Notes: a model not told the origin generated them from the sequence alone. Counted from the stretch's first letter, positions 1 through 7,731 are shown. The stretch is DNA of 10,604 nucleotides from Saccoglossus kowalevskii (GCF_000003605.2 NW_003107355.1:1-10604), one strand, 5' to 3'. Made by a program: numbers and translations.

Positions 1-20
1 TTCTTGTTATTTAGCAGTTA

Positions 21-263
21 CTAGACACTATTGATTTCAAAAAAAAAAAAAAAAGAATCTGAGGTGAAGTGGACACTGCATATGACGCTGTTACGAGGAA
101 GTCCACCCCAACCTTTTCTCGTTATTTTCACGGCTTTCGTCCACCGATTTCGCACCTTCGGATTGATTGGAAACGTGGAAATACTTACACTATGACTAAA
201 CGCATTACTGCAACCGCCCACAACACAACGTTTAACCATCATAAAAGTTTGTTGTGAAAACAA
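21..263 (-). CDS. THAP-type zinc finger frame, partial or broken
   Basis: The 80-residue frame contains the core of a THAP (C2CH) zinc finger, a sequence-specific DNA-binding module of animal nuclear proteins and of some P-element-like transposases. Zinc ligands fit the family spacing: C13, C18 (four residues between), C62 and H65 (two between), with a conserved Trp at W41, an F-P pair at 31-32 and F66 after the histidine. THAP domains normally begin a few residues before the first cysteine, so the Met at residue 9 (codon at 237-239) is the likelier start than the Met at 263. The finger is cut short: the usual C-terminal A-V-P-T block is absent, and after residue 70 the frame enters a T16 run, giving five phenylalanines and a stop. 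It may be a first coding exon whose continuation lies downstream, or a pseudogene damaged at the homopolymer. Its start is only about 30-60 bases from the end of the retrotransposon. The THAP call is fairly secure; gene status is not. Confidence 0.6.
   Translation of the reverse strand: MFSQQTFMMVKRCVVGGCSNAFSHSVSISTFPINPKVRNRWTKAVKITRKGWGGLPRNSVICSVHFTSDSFFFFFEINSV
39..54. repeat. A16/T16 homopolymer
   Basis: Sixteen consecutive A on the plus strand read as a T run on the minus strand inside the THAP frame. Such runs are prone to length change, so the downstream frame and stop are not reliable. On the minus strand it could also act as a pyrimidine tract. Confidence 0.9.
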
Positions 264-302
264 CTTCTAAAAATTCGTTCTCTCAAAAATAAAATTTGTA
301 AA

Positions 303-344
303 GACACACCGCACACAGAAGATATAAATTGAATTACATTTAAT
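303..344 (-). promoter_or_regulatory. Possible polyadenylation signal in B2
   Basis: On the minus strand an ATTAAA hexamer (339-344) is followed about 21 bases later by a GU-rich stretch (303-317, mostly TGTGTG/GGTGTG). This is the usual spacing of a poly(A) signal and its downstream element, which would end an element transcript near 320-325. Pattern match only. Confidence 0.35.
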
Positions 345-532
345 AAAAAAGCACATACAAAATCAACACATACAAACCAAAAAACTTACTAATTATGCAA
401 TAATAAAAAACAGTTAACTCTACAAAAAACAAAAAATCATATTTCTAATAAAACTATAAATTGGGCAAGGGGTCCCTTCAGTCTAACTTACCAGGCCAAG
501 GGCATAAGTGAGATCAACGTCAAGGCCACGAA

Positions 533-555
533 GTGACCTTGTAGCTGAAGGTCAC
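533..555. repeat. Inverted repeat GTGACCTT / AAGGTCAC in B2
   Basis: Perfect 8-bp arms at 533-540 and 548-555 with a 7-base spacer; the arms contain an everted pair of AGGTCA hexamers. A further AAGGTCA lies at 574-580 and an AAGGTGACC at 610-618. AGGTCA is the nuclear-receptor half-site, but it may equally be a structural motif of the element terminus. Confidence 0.6.
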
Positions 556-876
556 TATGCTGCCCAGGGGATGAAGGTCACCGTGCCACCAAGGTCGTGC
601 GTGACCGTGAAGGTGACCGATCAAGTGAGGGGTAGCCTGGAGAGTGGCTACTGAGAAACTGAATGGGGGGCAGGATGAAATCCCTGGCCCAGTAAGTCAG
701 AATGAAGGGGCCAAAAGGCGGAAGATGGGGATGGTGGTGGGATTGACGATAATGCACTGTGCACTGTAGCGTGATAAAAAAAACAACTGAATGAATGAGT
801 GGTAACAAAGAGACAAAAGAAATTTAGGTGACGCTAAGTGTCGTGTGCAAGTGAGAACTGATTGGCTGCCAAATTA

Positions 877-892
877 AATTAAGCGCTTAATT
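877..892. repeat. Perfect 16-bp palindrome AATTAAGCGCTTAATT
   Basis: The 16 bases equal their own reverse complement and lie in the middle of the A2 spacer. It could be a protein-binding dyad; its function is unknown. Confidence 0.8.
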
Positions 893-969
893 AAACAGGG
901 TTGCAAAGACTATCTAAGGGGTGCTAAGCAAATCCTCCTAGCAGTGAGCTAAGTGTCCCTACAAAATAT

Positions 970-987
970 ATCTGTGACAACACAGAT
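970..987. repeat. Short hairpin at the A2/B1 junction
   Basis: Arms ATCTGTG (970-976) and CACAGAT (981-987) are perfect inverted copies around a 4-base centre, five bases from the B1 boundary at 993. Tyrosine recombinases act at short inverted arms around a small core, so this is a candidate recombination-site arm pair. The position is suggestive but function is inferred. Confidence 0.6.
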
Positions 988-1000
988 CTCACTTTGTAAA

Positions 1001-1042
1001 GACACACCGCACACAGAAGATATAAATTGAATTACATTTAAT
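1001..1042 (-). promoter_or_regulatory. Possible polyadenylation signal in B1
   Basis: Same arrangement as in the outer copy: ATTAAA on the minus strand at 1037-1042 and a GU-rich stretch at 1001-1015. If used, element transcripts could end in B1 as well as in B2. Pattern match only. Confidence 0.35.
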
Positions 1043-1230
1043 AAAAAGGCACATACAAAATCAACACATACAAACCAAAAAACTTACTAATTATGCAATA
1101 ATAAAAAACAGTTAACTCTACAAAAAACAAAAAATCATATTTCTAATAAAACTATAAATTGGGCAAGGGGTCCCTTCAGTCTAACTTACCAGGCCAAGGG
1201 CATAAGTGAGATCAACGTCAAGGCCACGAA

Positions 1231-1253
1231 GTGACCTTGTAGCTGAAGGTCAC
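1231..1253. repeat. Inverted repeat GTGACCTT / AAGGTCAC in B1
   Basis: The B1 counterpart of the inverted repeat at 533-555, identical and offset by 698 bases. Confidence 0.6.
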
Positions 1254-1390
1254 TATGCTGCCCAGGGGATGAAGGTCACCGTGCCACCAAGGTCGTGCGT
1301 GACCGTGAAGGTGACCGATCAAGTGAGGGGTAGCCTGGAGAGTGGCTACTGAGAAACTGAATGGGGGGCAGGATGAAATCCCTGGCCCAG

Positions 1391-1469
1391 ACTGAGGGAA
1401 TGGCAAGTATGTCATGACTGAAGTGACCCCCATGAAATAAGGATTGGGTAGAGGGTTGAGTTAGTTGAT
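1391..1469. other. Short non-coding spacer between B1 and the minisatellite
   Basis: About 80 bases between the inner edge of the B1 repeat and the first 100-bp tandem unit. I see no motif, repeat or gene in it. Confidence 0.5.
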
Positions 1470-1970
1470 GGAAGGATGCTCTGGCCCAAGGGGCATATGA
1501 AATATGCGCGGCTTGGGAAGCAGGATCCTGGGTGACATGTGCGCATGTGCGACCCAGGTGGATATGGCAGGGTACTCCAGCCCAAGGGGCAAATGAAATA
1601 TGCACGGCTTGGGGAGTAGGCACCAGGGTTCCATATGAGCGTGCATAACCCATATGGAAATTAGTATATGGCAGGATGCTCCAGCCCAAGGGGCATATGA
1701 AATATGCGCGGCTTGGGGAGCAGGATCCTGGGTGACGTGTGTGCATGTGCATGCCAGGTGTATATGGTAGGTTACTCCAGCCCAAGGGGCATATGAAATA
1801 TGCACGGCTTGGGGAGTAAGCTTGAGGTTACATTGAACAAGTACGACCCAGGTGGTGATGAGTAATGCTAGGGTGCTCCAGCCCAAGGGGCATATGATAT
1901 ATGCACGGCTTGGGGAGCGGGGTCCTGGGTGACATGTGCGCATGAACGACCCAGGTGGATGTGGTTAGAT
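1470..1970. repeat. Tandem repeat, five units of about 96-104 bp, each with a hairpin
   Basis: A shared core beginning CCCAAGGGGCA occurs at 1485, 1581, 1685, 1781 and 1882, giving spacings of 96, 104, 96 and 101 bases. Each core is an imperfect hairpin of 33 bases: outer arms CCCAAG / CTTGGG, inner arms GCATAT / ATATGC (one base changed in unit 2). Between cores the units diverge, with units 1, 3 and 5 resembling each other more than 2 and 4. Units 1 and 5 add a second inverted pair CCTGGGT / ACCCAGG (1527-1558 and 1924-1955), and unit 2 carries TTCCATATG / CATATGGAA (1629-1659). Open minus-strand frames here are repeat artefacts. Confidence 0.85.
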
Positions 1971-2039
1971 GTAGGAATGACAAAAAGAAGCAATTACAAA
2001 AATAAGCGAACAGACTGGAAATTACAAATTGACTCCTCC
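1971..2039. other. Spacer between the two minisatellites
   Basis: About 70 AT-rich bases separating the 100-bp tandem units from the 48-bp ones. No recognisable feature. Confidence 0.4.
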
Positions 2040-2330
2040 GATACCCTGTAAATGTCGGATGCTGTACATGATGCAATAGTATAGTTCTGAAAACTGCAGA
2101 TATTGGATGCGGTAACATGATGCAATAGGAAGGTTCCGACAGATGCTGAACAAGAGGAAATAGAAAAGTACTGAATACTGTAAATATTGGATGCTGTAAA
2201 TGAAGAAATAGAAAAGTACTGAATACTGTAAATGTCGGATGCTGTACATGATTTAATAACAATGTTCTGAATACTGTGAATATTGGATGCAGTGAAAGTT
2301 CTTAATACTGTAAATGTCAGATGCTATTTA
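2040..2330. repeat. Degenerate tandem repeat, period about 48 bp, touching the recombinase stop
   Basis: A core like CTGTAAATGTCGGATGCTG recurs about seven times; its GGATGC-like part starts near 2057, 2105, 2141, 2189, 2237, 2285 and 2319. Spacing is 48 bases except for two short steps of 36 and 34. Copies differ by several substitutions. The last unit reaches the recombinase stop codon (2328-2330), so the repeat forms the immediate 3' untranslated part of the element. Confidence 0.75.
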
Positions 2331-3347
2331 CGATGTTGCCATTTTTTGAAAGGCATGTTGTAGAAGACTCTCTGGTGTTCTGATGTAGGTGCGATAACAG
2401 TTGCTGGACCATCTGCCTAATGTTTGGATGAGGTGATCAGGAACGTGAGCACTTGCTGCGGTGGTAGCTGCTCCGATGCGGAAGGAGTGTCCTGCAAACA
2501 AATGCGGTTGTAGTCCAATCCTTGCGAGCAATATACGAAGAGACTCTGTGAAGATACGACGATTAAGGGGTGTTCGTTCGGGAAGCAGAAACAGTGGTTC
2601 GGTTGCAAGGGGAAACATCTTATGCCGCACGGATAAAAATTGCTGCAGTATTGTAACTGGACAAAAAGGCGTGCCTGTTGGGAAAAGCCGCAAGTCGAAA
2701 CCTTTCCGGAATTGATCTGTTTTGGATGCCTTGATATGAATAGTTATATGGGCTGCATGATCTGGTACACTGATATCAGCCAAGCATAAATTGTACTGCA
2801 TATTGAAAGTTGAAGTGGGGCAAGTAAACTCGCTGCAGCGGAGGAAACCATAAAAGGCTAACAAAAATACTGATTCCAGCATGAGATCGAAATAGGGACC
2901 AAATACCCCCTGACGGAGTAGGTTGCACAAACGTTGTAGTATATCTACCGTTATGGGCAAACGTGGTCGGGTTTCAGTTCCTTGGAGACGTAGAATTCCC
3001 CGGAGTACATAATTAAGGCGAAGAGGTGACTGACCTTGTAGAGTAAGCAGTGGATTAGGGTAGCCACCTAATATGTAGTAATTCCGTATGCCTGCCAGAT
3101 ATACCTTAATAGTGGTGTATTTAAGATGCAAGTTCGTAGCGCAATGCGTCACAAAATATATCAGGATGTCTTCTGAGATACGGGGATGCGAAGTTGACTG
3201 CCCTGGGATTTCTGACAAAGCTGTGAAACGTAACCATGCGCGTACTCCTGTTGAATATGATCCAATTGTACGTGCACTGAGAGCCGCTCTTTGGAAGGTG
3301 ACCAGCGCTTGGTTCAGCTGAACATTACTTCGGAGGGAATCAGGCAC
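2328..3347 (-). CDS. Tyrosine recombinase (integrase) of a DIRS/Ngaro retrotransposon
   Basis: A 339-residue intact frame for the YR protein, which in this order replaces the DDE integrase and inserts a circular DNA copy by site-specific recombination in the nucleus. The N-terminal half (about 10-120) looks like the helical core-binding domain of phage-type integrases, with S-A-R-T-x-x-S-Y near 24-31. The catalytic domain shows the first Arg at R170 (G-F-L-R-C-S-E-F), a candidate Lys at 206 or 209 (I-K-A-S-K-T), the H-x-x-R box at H287/R290 (G-H-S-F-R-I-G-A-A-T), W313 in the second His/Trp position (L-G-R-W-S-S) and the probable nucleophile Y321 (Y-I-R-T-P). No key residue is missing, and length is normal for the family. 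The start overlaps the end of the RT-RNase H frame by 34 bases in another frame, as in related elements. It is likely translated from the same transcript, by reinitiation, frameshift or a spliced message. The exact start Met is uncertain. Confidence 0.9.
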   Translation of the reverse strand: MPDSLRSNVQLNQALVTFQRAALSARTIGSYSTGVRAWLRFTALSEIPGQSTSHPRISEDILIYFVTHCATNLHLKYTTIKVYLAGIRNYYILGGYPNPLLTLQGQSPLRLNYVLRGILRLQGTETRPRLPITVDILQRLCNLLRQGVFGPYFDLMLESVFLLAFYGFLRCSEFTCPTSTFNMQYNLCLADISVPDHAAHITIHIKASKTDQFRKGFDLRLFPTGTPFCPVTILQQFLSVRHKMFPLATEPLFLLPERTPLNRRIFTESLRILLARIGLQPHLFAGHSFRIGAATTAASAHVPDHLIQTLGRWSSNCYRTYIRTPESLLQHAFQKMATS

Positions 3348-4151
3348 GGGGATTTGTCTGCGAGTGGAGCCACTTCCCGAAAACGTTGTATCTGGAAACG
3401 AGACAAAGAATCAGCAATTGTGTTAAGCTTCCCAGGGATATGTTGAGCTTGAAACATGAAACTGTGGGATGCTGCCATGATTACTAGTCGTCGCATTAGC
3501 TTCATAATGACAGGTGACTTAGAGCGGCCTTTATTGATAATGTGAACGGTCGCCATGTTGTCACAATTGAACATAATTCGCCTGCGTCCCCAAAAATGAC
3601 CCCATAACACTGATGCTACCACGATTGGGTACAGTTCTTGGAATGCGATGGACAGTGCTGGATCAGAGTCAAGGGTAAGTCCGTGCTGCCAGCGTTCGTT
3701 AAACCAATGACCGCGAAAATAGCCGCCATGCCCTATGCCGCTGGCATCTGTGAATAGCTGCATATCCGACGCTAGGGTTGTTTCGGCCTCCAGAAACATA
3801 GAAACACCATTCCAATTAGAGAGGAGTTGGTGCCACATCAGCAGGTCTTGTTTACTTTCTTGCGATAATGTCACATGGTAGTTTAAACTCTTCACTCCCT
3901 TGGAAATTTCAATTAAGCGTGAAATAAATGTCCGGCCTGGAGTGACCACCCTGCATGCGAAATTCAGGTGTCCCAGGAGGCTTAGTAATTCTCGCTTTGT
4001 GCAGGATTTACGGGCAAGGAATGAAGCAACCAAACTAAGCATCCTATTAAGTTTATTCTCTGGTAGGCGTGCCTCCATAGCAAGAGTATCAAGTTCAATC
4101 CCCAGATATTCTAAACATGTGGTTGGACCCACTGTTTTATGTGGTGCCAAT
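3314..4151 (-). CDS. Reverse transcriptase C-terminus and RNase H, 5'-truncated
   Basis: Retrotransposon polymerase fragment that would copy element RNA and degrade the RNA template. The frame is open to 4201, but its first 16-18 residues are translated satellite DNA; genuine similarity starts at about residue 19 (A-P-H-K-T-V-G-P). The block T-T-C-L-E-Y-L-G-I-E-L-D (27-38) is the typical motif just after the RT palm, followed by a thumb/connection region with L-L-G-H-L-N-F (75-81). RNase H has all four acidic residues in context: D152 (L-F-T-D-A-S), E189 (F-Q-E-L-Y), D214 (N-C-D-N) and D264 (I-A-D-S-L-S-R). The frame ends about 30 residues later, with no methyltransferase domain. RT fingers and palm, including the catalytic Asp pair, are absent because the sequence becomes a tandem array at about 4151. 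As it stands it cannot encode an active reverse transcriptase. No start codon of its own is credible. Confidence 0.9.
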
Positions 4152-4200
4152 AGGTGAAGAAATACTGATATCACTATTGTGTTTTTGTCATCACTACACA

Positions 4201-4228
4201 CTGTATATCACATACACTAAATGTACAG
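4201..4228. repeat. Hairpin present in every 75-bp unit (first copy shown)
   Basis: Unit positions 50-57 (CTGTATAT) pair with positions 70-77 (ATATACAG, crossing into the next unit) around a 12-base loop. In units with G at position 72, as in this first copy, one pair becomes T-G, which would still pair in plus-strand RNA. The structure recurs every 75 bases to the end of the window. Confidence 0.7.
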
Positions 4229-5353
4229 GTGAAGAAATACTGATATCACTATTGTGTTTTTGTCATCACTACACACTGTATATCACATACACTAAATGTA
4301 CAGGTGAATAAATACTCATATTACTATTGTGTTTTTGTCATCACTATACACTGTATATCACATACACTAAATATACAGGTGAATAAATACTCATATTACT
4401 ATTGTGTTTTTGTCATCACTACACACTGTATATCACATACACTAAATGTACAGGTGAATAAATACTCATATTACTATTGTGTTTTTGTCATCACTACACC
4501 CTGTATATCACATACACTAAATATACAGGTGAATAAATACTCATATTACTATTGTGTTTTTGTCATCACTACACACTGTATATCACACACACTAAATATA
4601 CAGGTGAAGAAATACTGATATCACTATTGTGTTTTTGTCATCACTACACACTGTATATCACATACACTAAATATACAGGTGAATAAATACTCATCTTACT
4701 ATTGTGTTTTTTGTCATCACTACACACTGTATATCACATACACTAAATGTACAGGTGAATACTCATATTACTATTGTGTTTTTGTCATCACTACACACTG
4801 TATATCACATACACTAAATGTACAGGTGAATACTCATATTACTATTGTGTTTTTGTCATCACTACACACTGTATATCACACACACTAAATATACAGGTGA
4901 AGAAATACTGATATCACTATTGTGTTTTTGTCATCACTACACACTGTATATCACATACACTAAATATACAGGTGAATAAATACTGATATCACTATTGTGT
5001 TTTTGTCATCACTACACCCTGTATATCACATACACTAAATATACAGGTGAATAAATACTCATATTACTATTGTGTTTTTGTCATCACTATACACTGTATA
5101 TCACACACACTAAATGTACAGGTGAATAAATACTGATATTACTATTGTGTTTTTGTCATCACTACACCCTGTATATCACATACACTAAATATACAGGTGA
5201 ATAAATACTCATATTACTATTGTGTTTTTGTCATCACTACACACTGTATATCACATACACTAAATGTACAGGTGAATAAATACTCATATTACTATTGTGT
5301 TTTTGTCATCACTACACCCTGTATATCACATACACTAAATATACAGGTGAATA

Positions 5354-6217
5354 AATACTCATATTACTATTGTGTTTTTGTCATCACTACACACTGTATA
5401 TCACATACACTAAATATATAGGTGAATAAATACTGATATCACTATTGTGTTTTTGTCATCACTACACCCTGTATATCACATACACTAAATATACAGGTGA
5501 ATAAATACTCATATTACTATTGTGTTTTTGTCATCACTATACACTGTATATCACATACACTAAATGTACAGGTGAAGAAATACTGATATCACTATTGTGT
5601 TTTTGTCATCACTACACACTGTATATCACATGCACTAAATATATAGGTGAATAAATACTGATATCACTATTGTGTTTTTGTCATCACTACACCCTGTATA
5701 TCACATACACTAAATATACAAGTGAACAAATACTCATATTACTATTGTGTTTTTGTCATCACTACACACTGTATATCACATACACTAAATGTACAGGTGA
5801 AGAAATACTGATATCACTATTGTGTTTTTGTCATCACTACACACTGTATATCACATACACTAAATGTACAGGTGAAGAAATACTGATATCACTATTGTGT
5901 TTTTGTCATCACTACACACTGTATATCACATACACTAAATGTACAGGTGAAGAAATACTGATATCACTATTGTGTTTTTGTCATCACTACACCCTGTATA
6001 TCACATACACTAAATATACAAGTGAACAAATACTCATATTACTATTGTGTTTTTGTCATCACTACACACTGTATATCACATACACTAAATGTACAGGTGA
6101 AGAAATACTGATATCACTATTGTGTTTTTGTCATCACTACACACTGTATATCACATACCCTAAATGTACAGGTGAAGAAATACTGATATCACTATTGTGT
6201 TTTTGTCATCACTACAC
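5354..6217. repeat. Higher-order block, copy 1 (864 bp, partner 7521-8384)
   Basis: Aligns without gaps to 7521-8384 at an offset of 2167 bases, with five substitutions found (5632, 5916, 5993, 6113, 6159). It includes the rare units with ACAAGTGAACAAAT at about 5720 and 6020, which recur at 7887 and 8187. The offset equals 29 units less 8 bases, explained by the two 71-bp units between. Confidence 0.8.
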
Positions 6218-7309
6218 ACTGTATATCACATACACTAAATGTACAGGTGAATAAATACTCATATTACTATTGTGTTTTTGTCATCACTACACACTGTATA
6301 TCACATACACTAAATGTACAGGTGAATAAATACTGATATTACTATTGTGTTTTTGTCATCACTACACCCTGTATATCACATACACTAAATATACAGGTGA
6401 ATAAATACTCATATTACTATTGTGTTTTTGTCATCACTACACCCTGTATATCACATACACTAAATATACAGGTGAATAAATACTCATATTACTATTGTGT
6501 TTTTGTCATCACTACACACTGTATATCACATACACTAAATATACAGGTGAATAAATACTCATATTACTATTGTGTTTTTGTCATCACTACACACTGTATA
6601 TCACATACACTAAATGTACAGGTGAATACTCATATTACTATTGTGTTTTTGTCATCACTACACACTGTATATCACATACACTAAATGTACAGGTGAATAA
6701 ATACTGATATCACTATTGTGTTTTTGTCATCACTACACACTGTATATCACATACACTAAATATACAGGTGAATAAATACTGATATCACTATTGTGTTTTT
6801 GTCATCACTACACCCTGTATATCACATACACTAAATATACAGGTGAATAAATACTCATATTACTATTGTGTTTTTGTCATCACTACACACTGTATATCAC
6901 ATACACTAAATATACAGGTGAATAAATACTCATATTACTATTGTGTTTTTGTCATCACTACACACTGTATATCACATACACTAAATATACAGGTGAATAA
7001 ATACTCATATTACTATTGTGTTTTTGTCATCACTACACACTGTATATCACATACACTAAATATACAGGTGAATAAATACTGATATCACTATTGTGTTTTT
7101 GTCATCACTACACCCTGTATATCACATACACTAAATATACAGGTGAATAAATACTCATATTACTATTGTGTTTTTGTCATCACTACACACTGTATATCAC
7201 ATACACTAAATATACAGGTGAATAAATACTCATATTACTATTGTGTTTTTGTCATCACTACACACTGTATATCACATACACTAAATATACAGGTGAATAA
7301 ATACTCATA

Positions 7310-7731
7310 TTACTATTGTGTTTTTGTCATCACTACACACTGTATATCACATACACTAAATGTACAGGTGAATAAATACTCATATTACTATTGTGTTTTT
7401 GTCATCACTATACACTGTATATCACATACACTAAATATACAGGTGAATAAATACTCATATTACTATTGTGTTTTTGTCATCACTACACACTGTATATCAC
7501 ATACACTAAATGTACAGGTGAATACTCATATTACTATTGTGTTTTTGTCATCACTACACACTGTATATCACATACACTAAATATATAGGTGAATAAATAC
7601 TGATATCACTATTGTGTTTTTGTCATCACTACACCCTGTATATCACATACACTAAATATACAGGTGAATAAATACTCATATTACTATTGTGTTTTTGTCA
7701 TCACTATACACTGTATATCACATACACTAAA
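7310..7731. repeat. Higher-order block of about 420 bp (partner about 8581-9002)
   Basis: The same series of unit types, including a 71-bp unit and an ATATATAGG variant, recurs 1271 bases downstream (17 units less 4 bases). It overlaps the 7521-8384 block, so duplications are nested. Borders are approximate. Confidence 0.65.

Larger units (their letters stand above)
295..692 (-). repeat. Split direct repeat B2 (element 3' terminus)
   Basis: This 398-bp block is repeated in direct orientation at 993-1390, with a constant offset of 698 and no indel; I find one substitution (350 A against 1048 G). The low-coordinate half is AT-rich and the other half GC-richer, with several AGGTCA-like motifs. 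Similarity starts at the shared TTTGTAAAG and ends at TGGCCCAG. In the Ngaro interpretation this copy is B2, the element's outer 3' end. Near identity of the copies suggests a young insertion. Confidence 0.85.
693..992 (-). repeat. Unique 300-bp spacer, probable A2 of the split direct repeat
   Basis: The 300 bases between the two 398-bp copies match nothing else in the window. In a B1 - A2 - B2 layout this is A2, and its partner A1 should be the missing 5' terminus of the element. It contains a perfect 16-bp palindrome at 877-892 and a 7-bp-arm hairpin at 970-987 next to the B1 junction. No convincing coding frame is present. The A2 identity is inferred from layout, since A1 is not in the window. 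Confidence 0.6.
993..1390 (-). repeat. Split direct repeat B1 (internal copy)
   Basis: Second copy of the 398-bp direct repeat, differing from 295-692 only at position 1048 as far as I can see. In element orientation it follows the 3' minisatellite region and precedes the 300-bp A2 spacer. It carries the same AGGTCA inverted motif (1231-1253) and the same possible polyadenylation signal as the outer copy. Confidence 0.85.
295..4151 (-). mobile_element. Ngaro-like tyrosine-recombinase retrotransposon, 5'-truncated
   Basis: Read on the minus strand the element has RT C-terminus, RNase H, an overlapping tyrosine recombinase, a repeat-rich 3' non-coding part, then B1 (1390 to 993), A2 (992 to 693) and B2 (692 to 295). 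This protein order with a YR integrase is diagnostic of the DIRS order. The direct-repeat pair with unique DNA between matches split direct repeats (A1 - genes - B1 - A2 - B2) known from Ngaro and PAT elements. The RT frame ends about 30 residues after RNase H with no room for the methyltransferase domain found in many DIRS1-like elements, which also favours Ngaro. The 5' part (A1, any gag-like ORF, RT fingers and palm with the catalytic Asp pair) is absent; the DNA changes to satellite near 4151. The 3' terminus is placed at 295 because B1 and B2 stop matching there. Such elements make no target-site duplication, so none is expected. Confidence 0.8.

Noticed and set aside
69-257. Plus-strand 62-residue frame opposite the THAP frame
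   Set aside because: It is antisense to the THAP zinc-finger pattern and has no recognisable features.
578-808. Minus-strand 76-residue frame across the B2/A2 border
   Set aside because: It spans a repeat boundary; the matching B1 copy continues into unrelated sequence and the peptide has no family features.
295-1390. A small LTR element (two LTRs with a 300-bp interior)
   Set aside because: No TG...CA ends, primer-binding site, polypurine tract or flanking duplication is evident, and the adjacent YR gene gives a better explanation as split direct repeats.
1218-2262. Minus-strand frames of 71-169 residues between the B1 repeat and the recombinase gene
   Set aside because: They are translations of the two minisatellites and of the B repeat in overlapping frames, with internally repeated low-complexity peptides and no recognisable domain.
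2461-3321. Plus-strand frames of 77-84 residues within the recombinase gene
   Set aside because: Antisense shadows of a well-supported gene with intact catalytic residues on the minus strand.
4147-4201. The first 16-18 residues of the open RT-RNase H frame as real protein
   Set aside because: These codons are array sequence read on the minus strand; similarity to RT begins only at the A-P-H-K-T segment near 4147.
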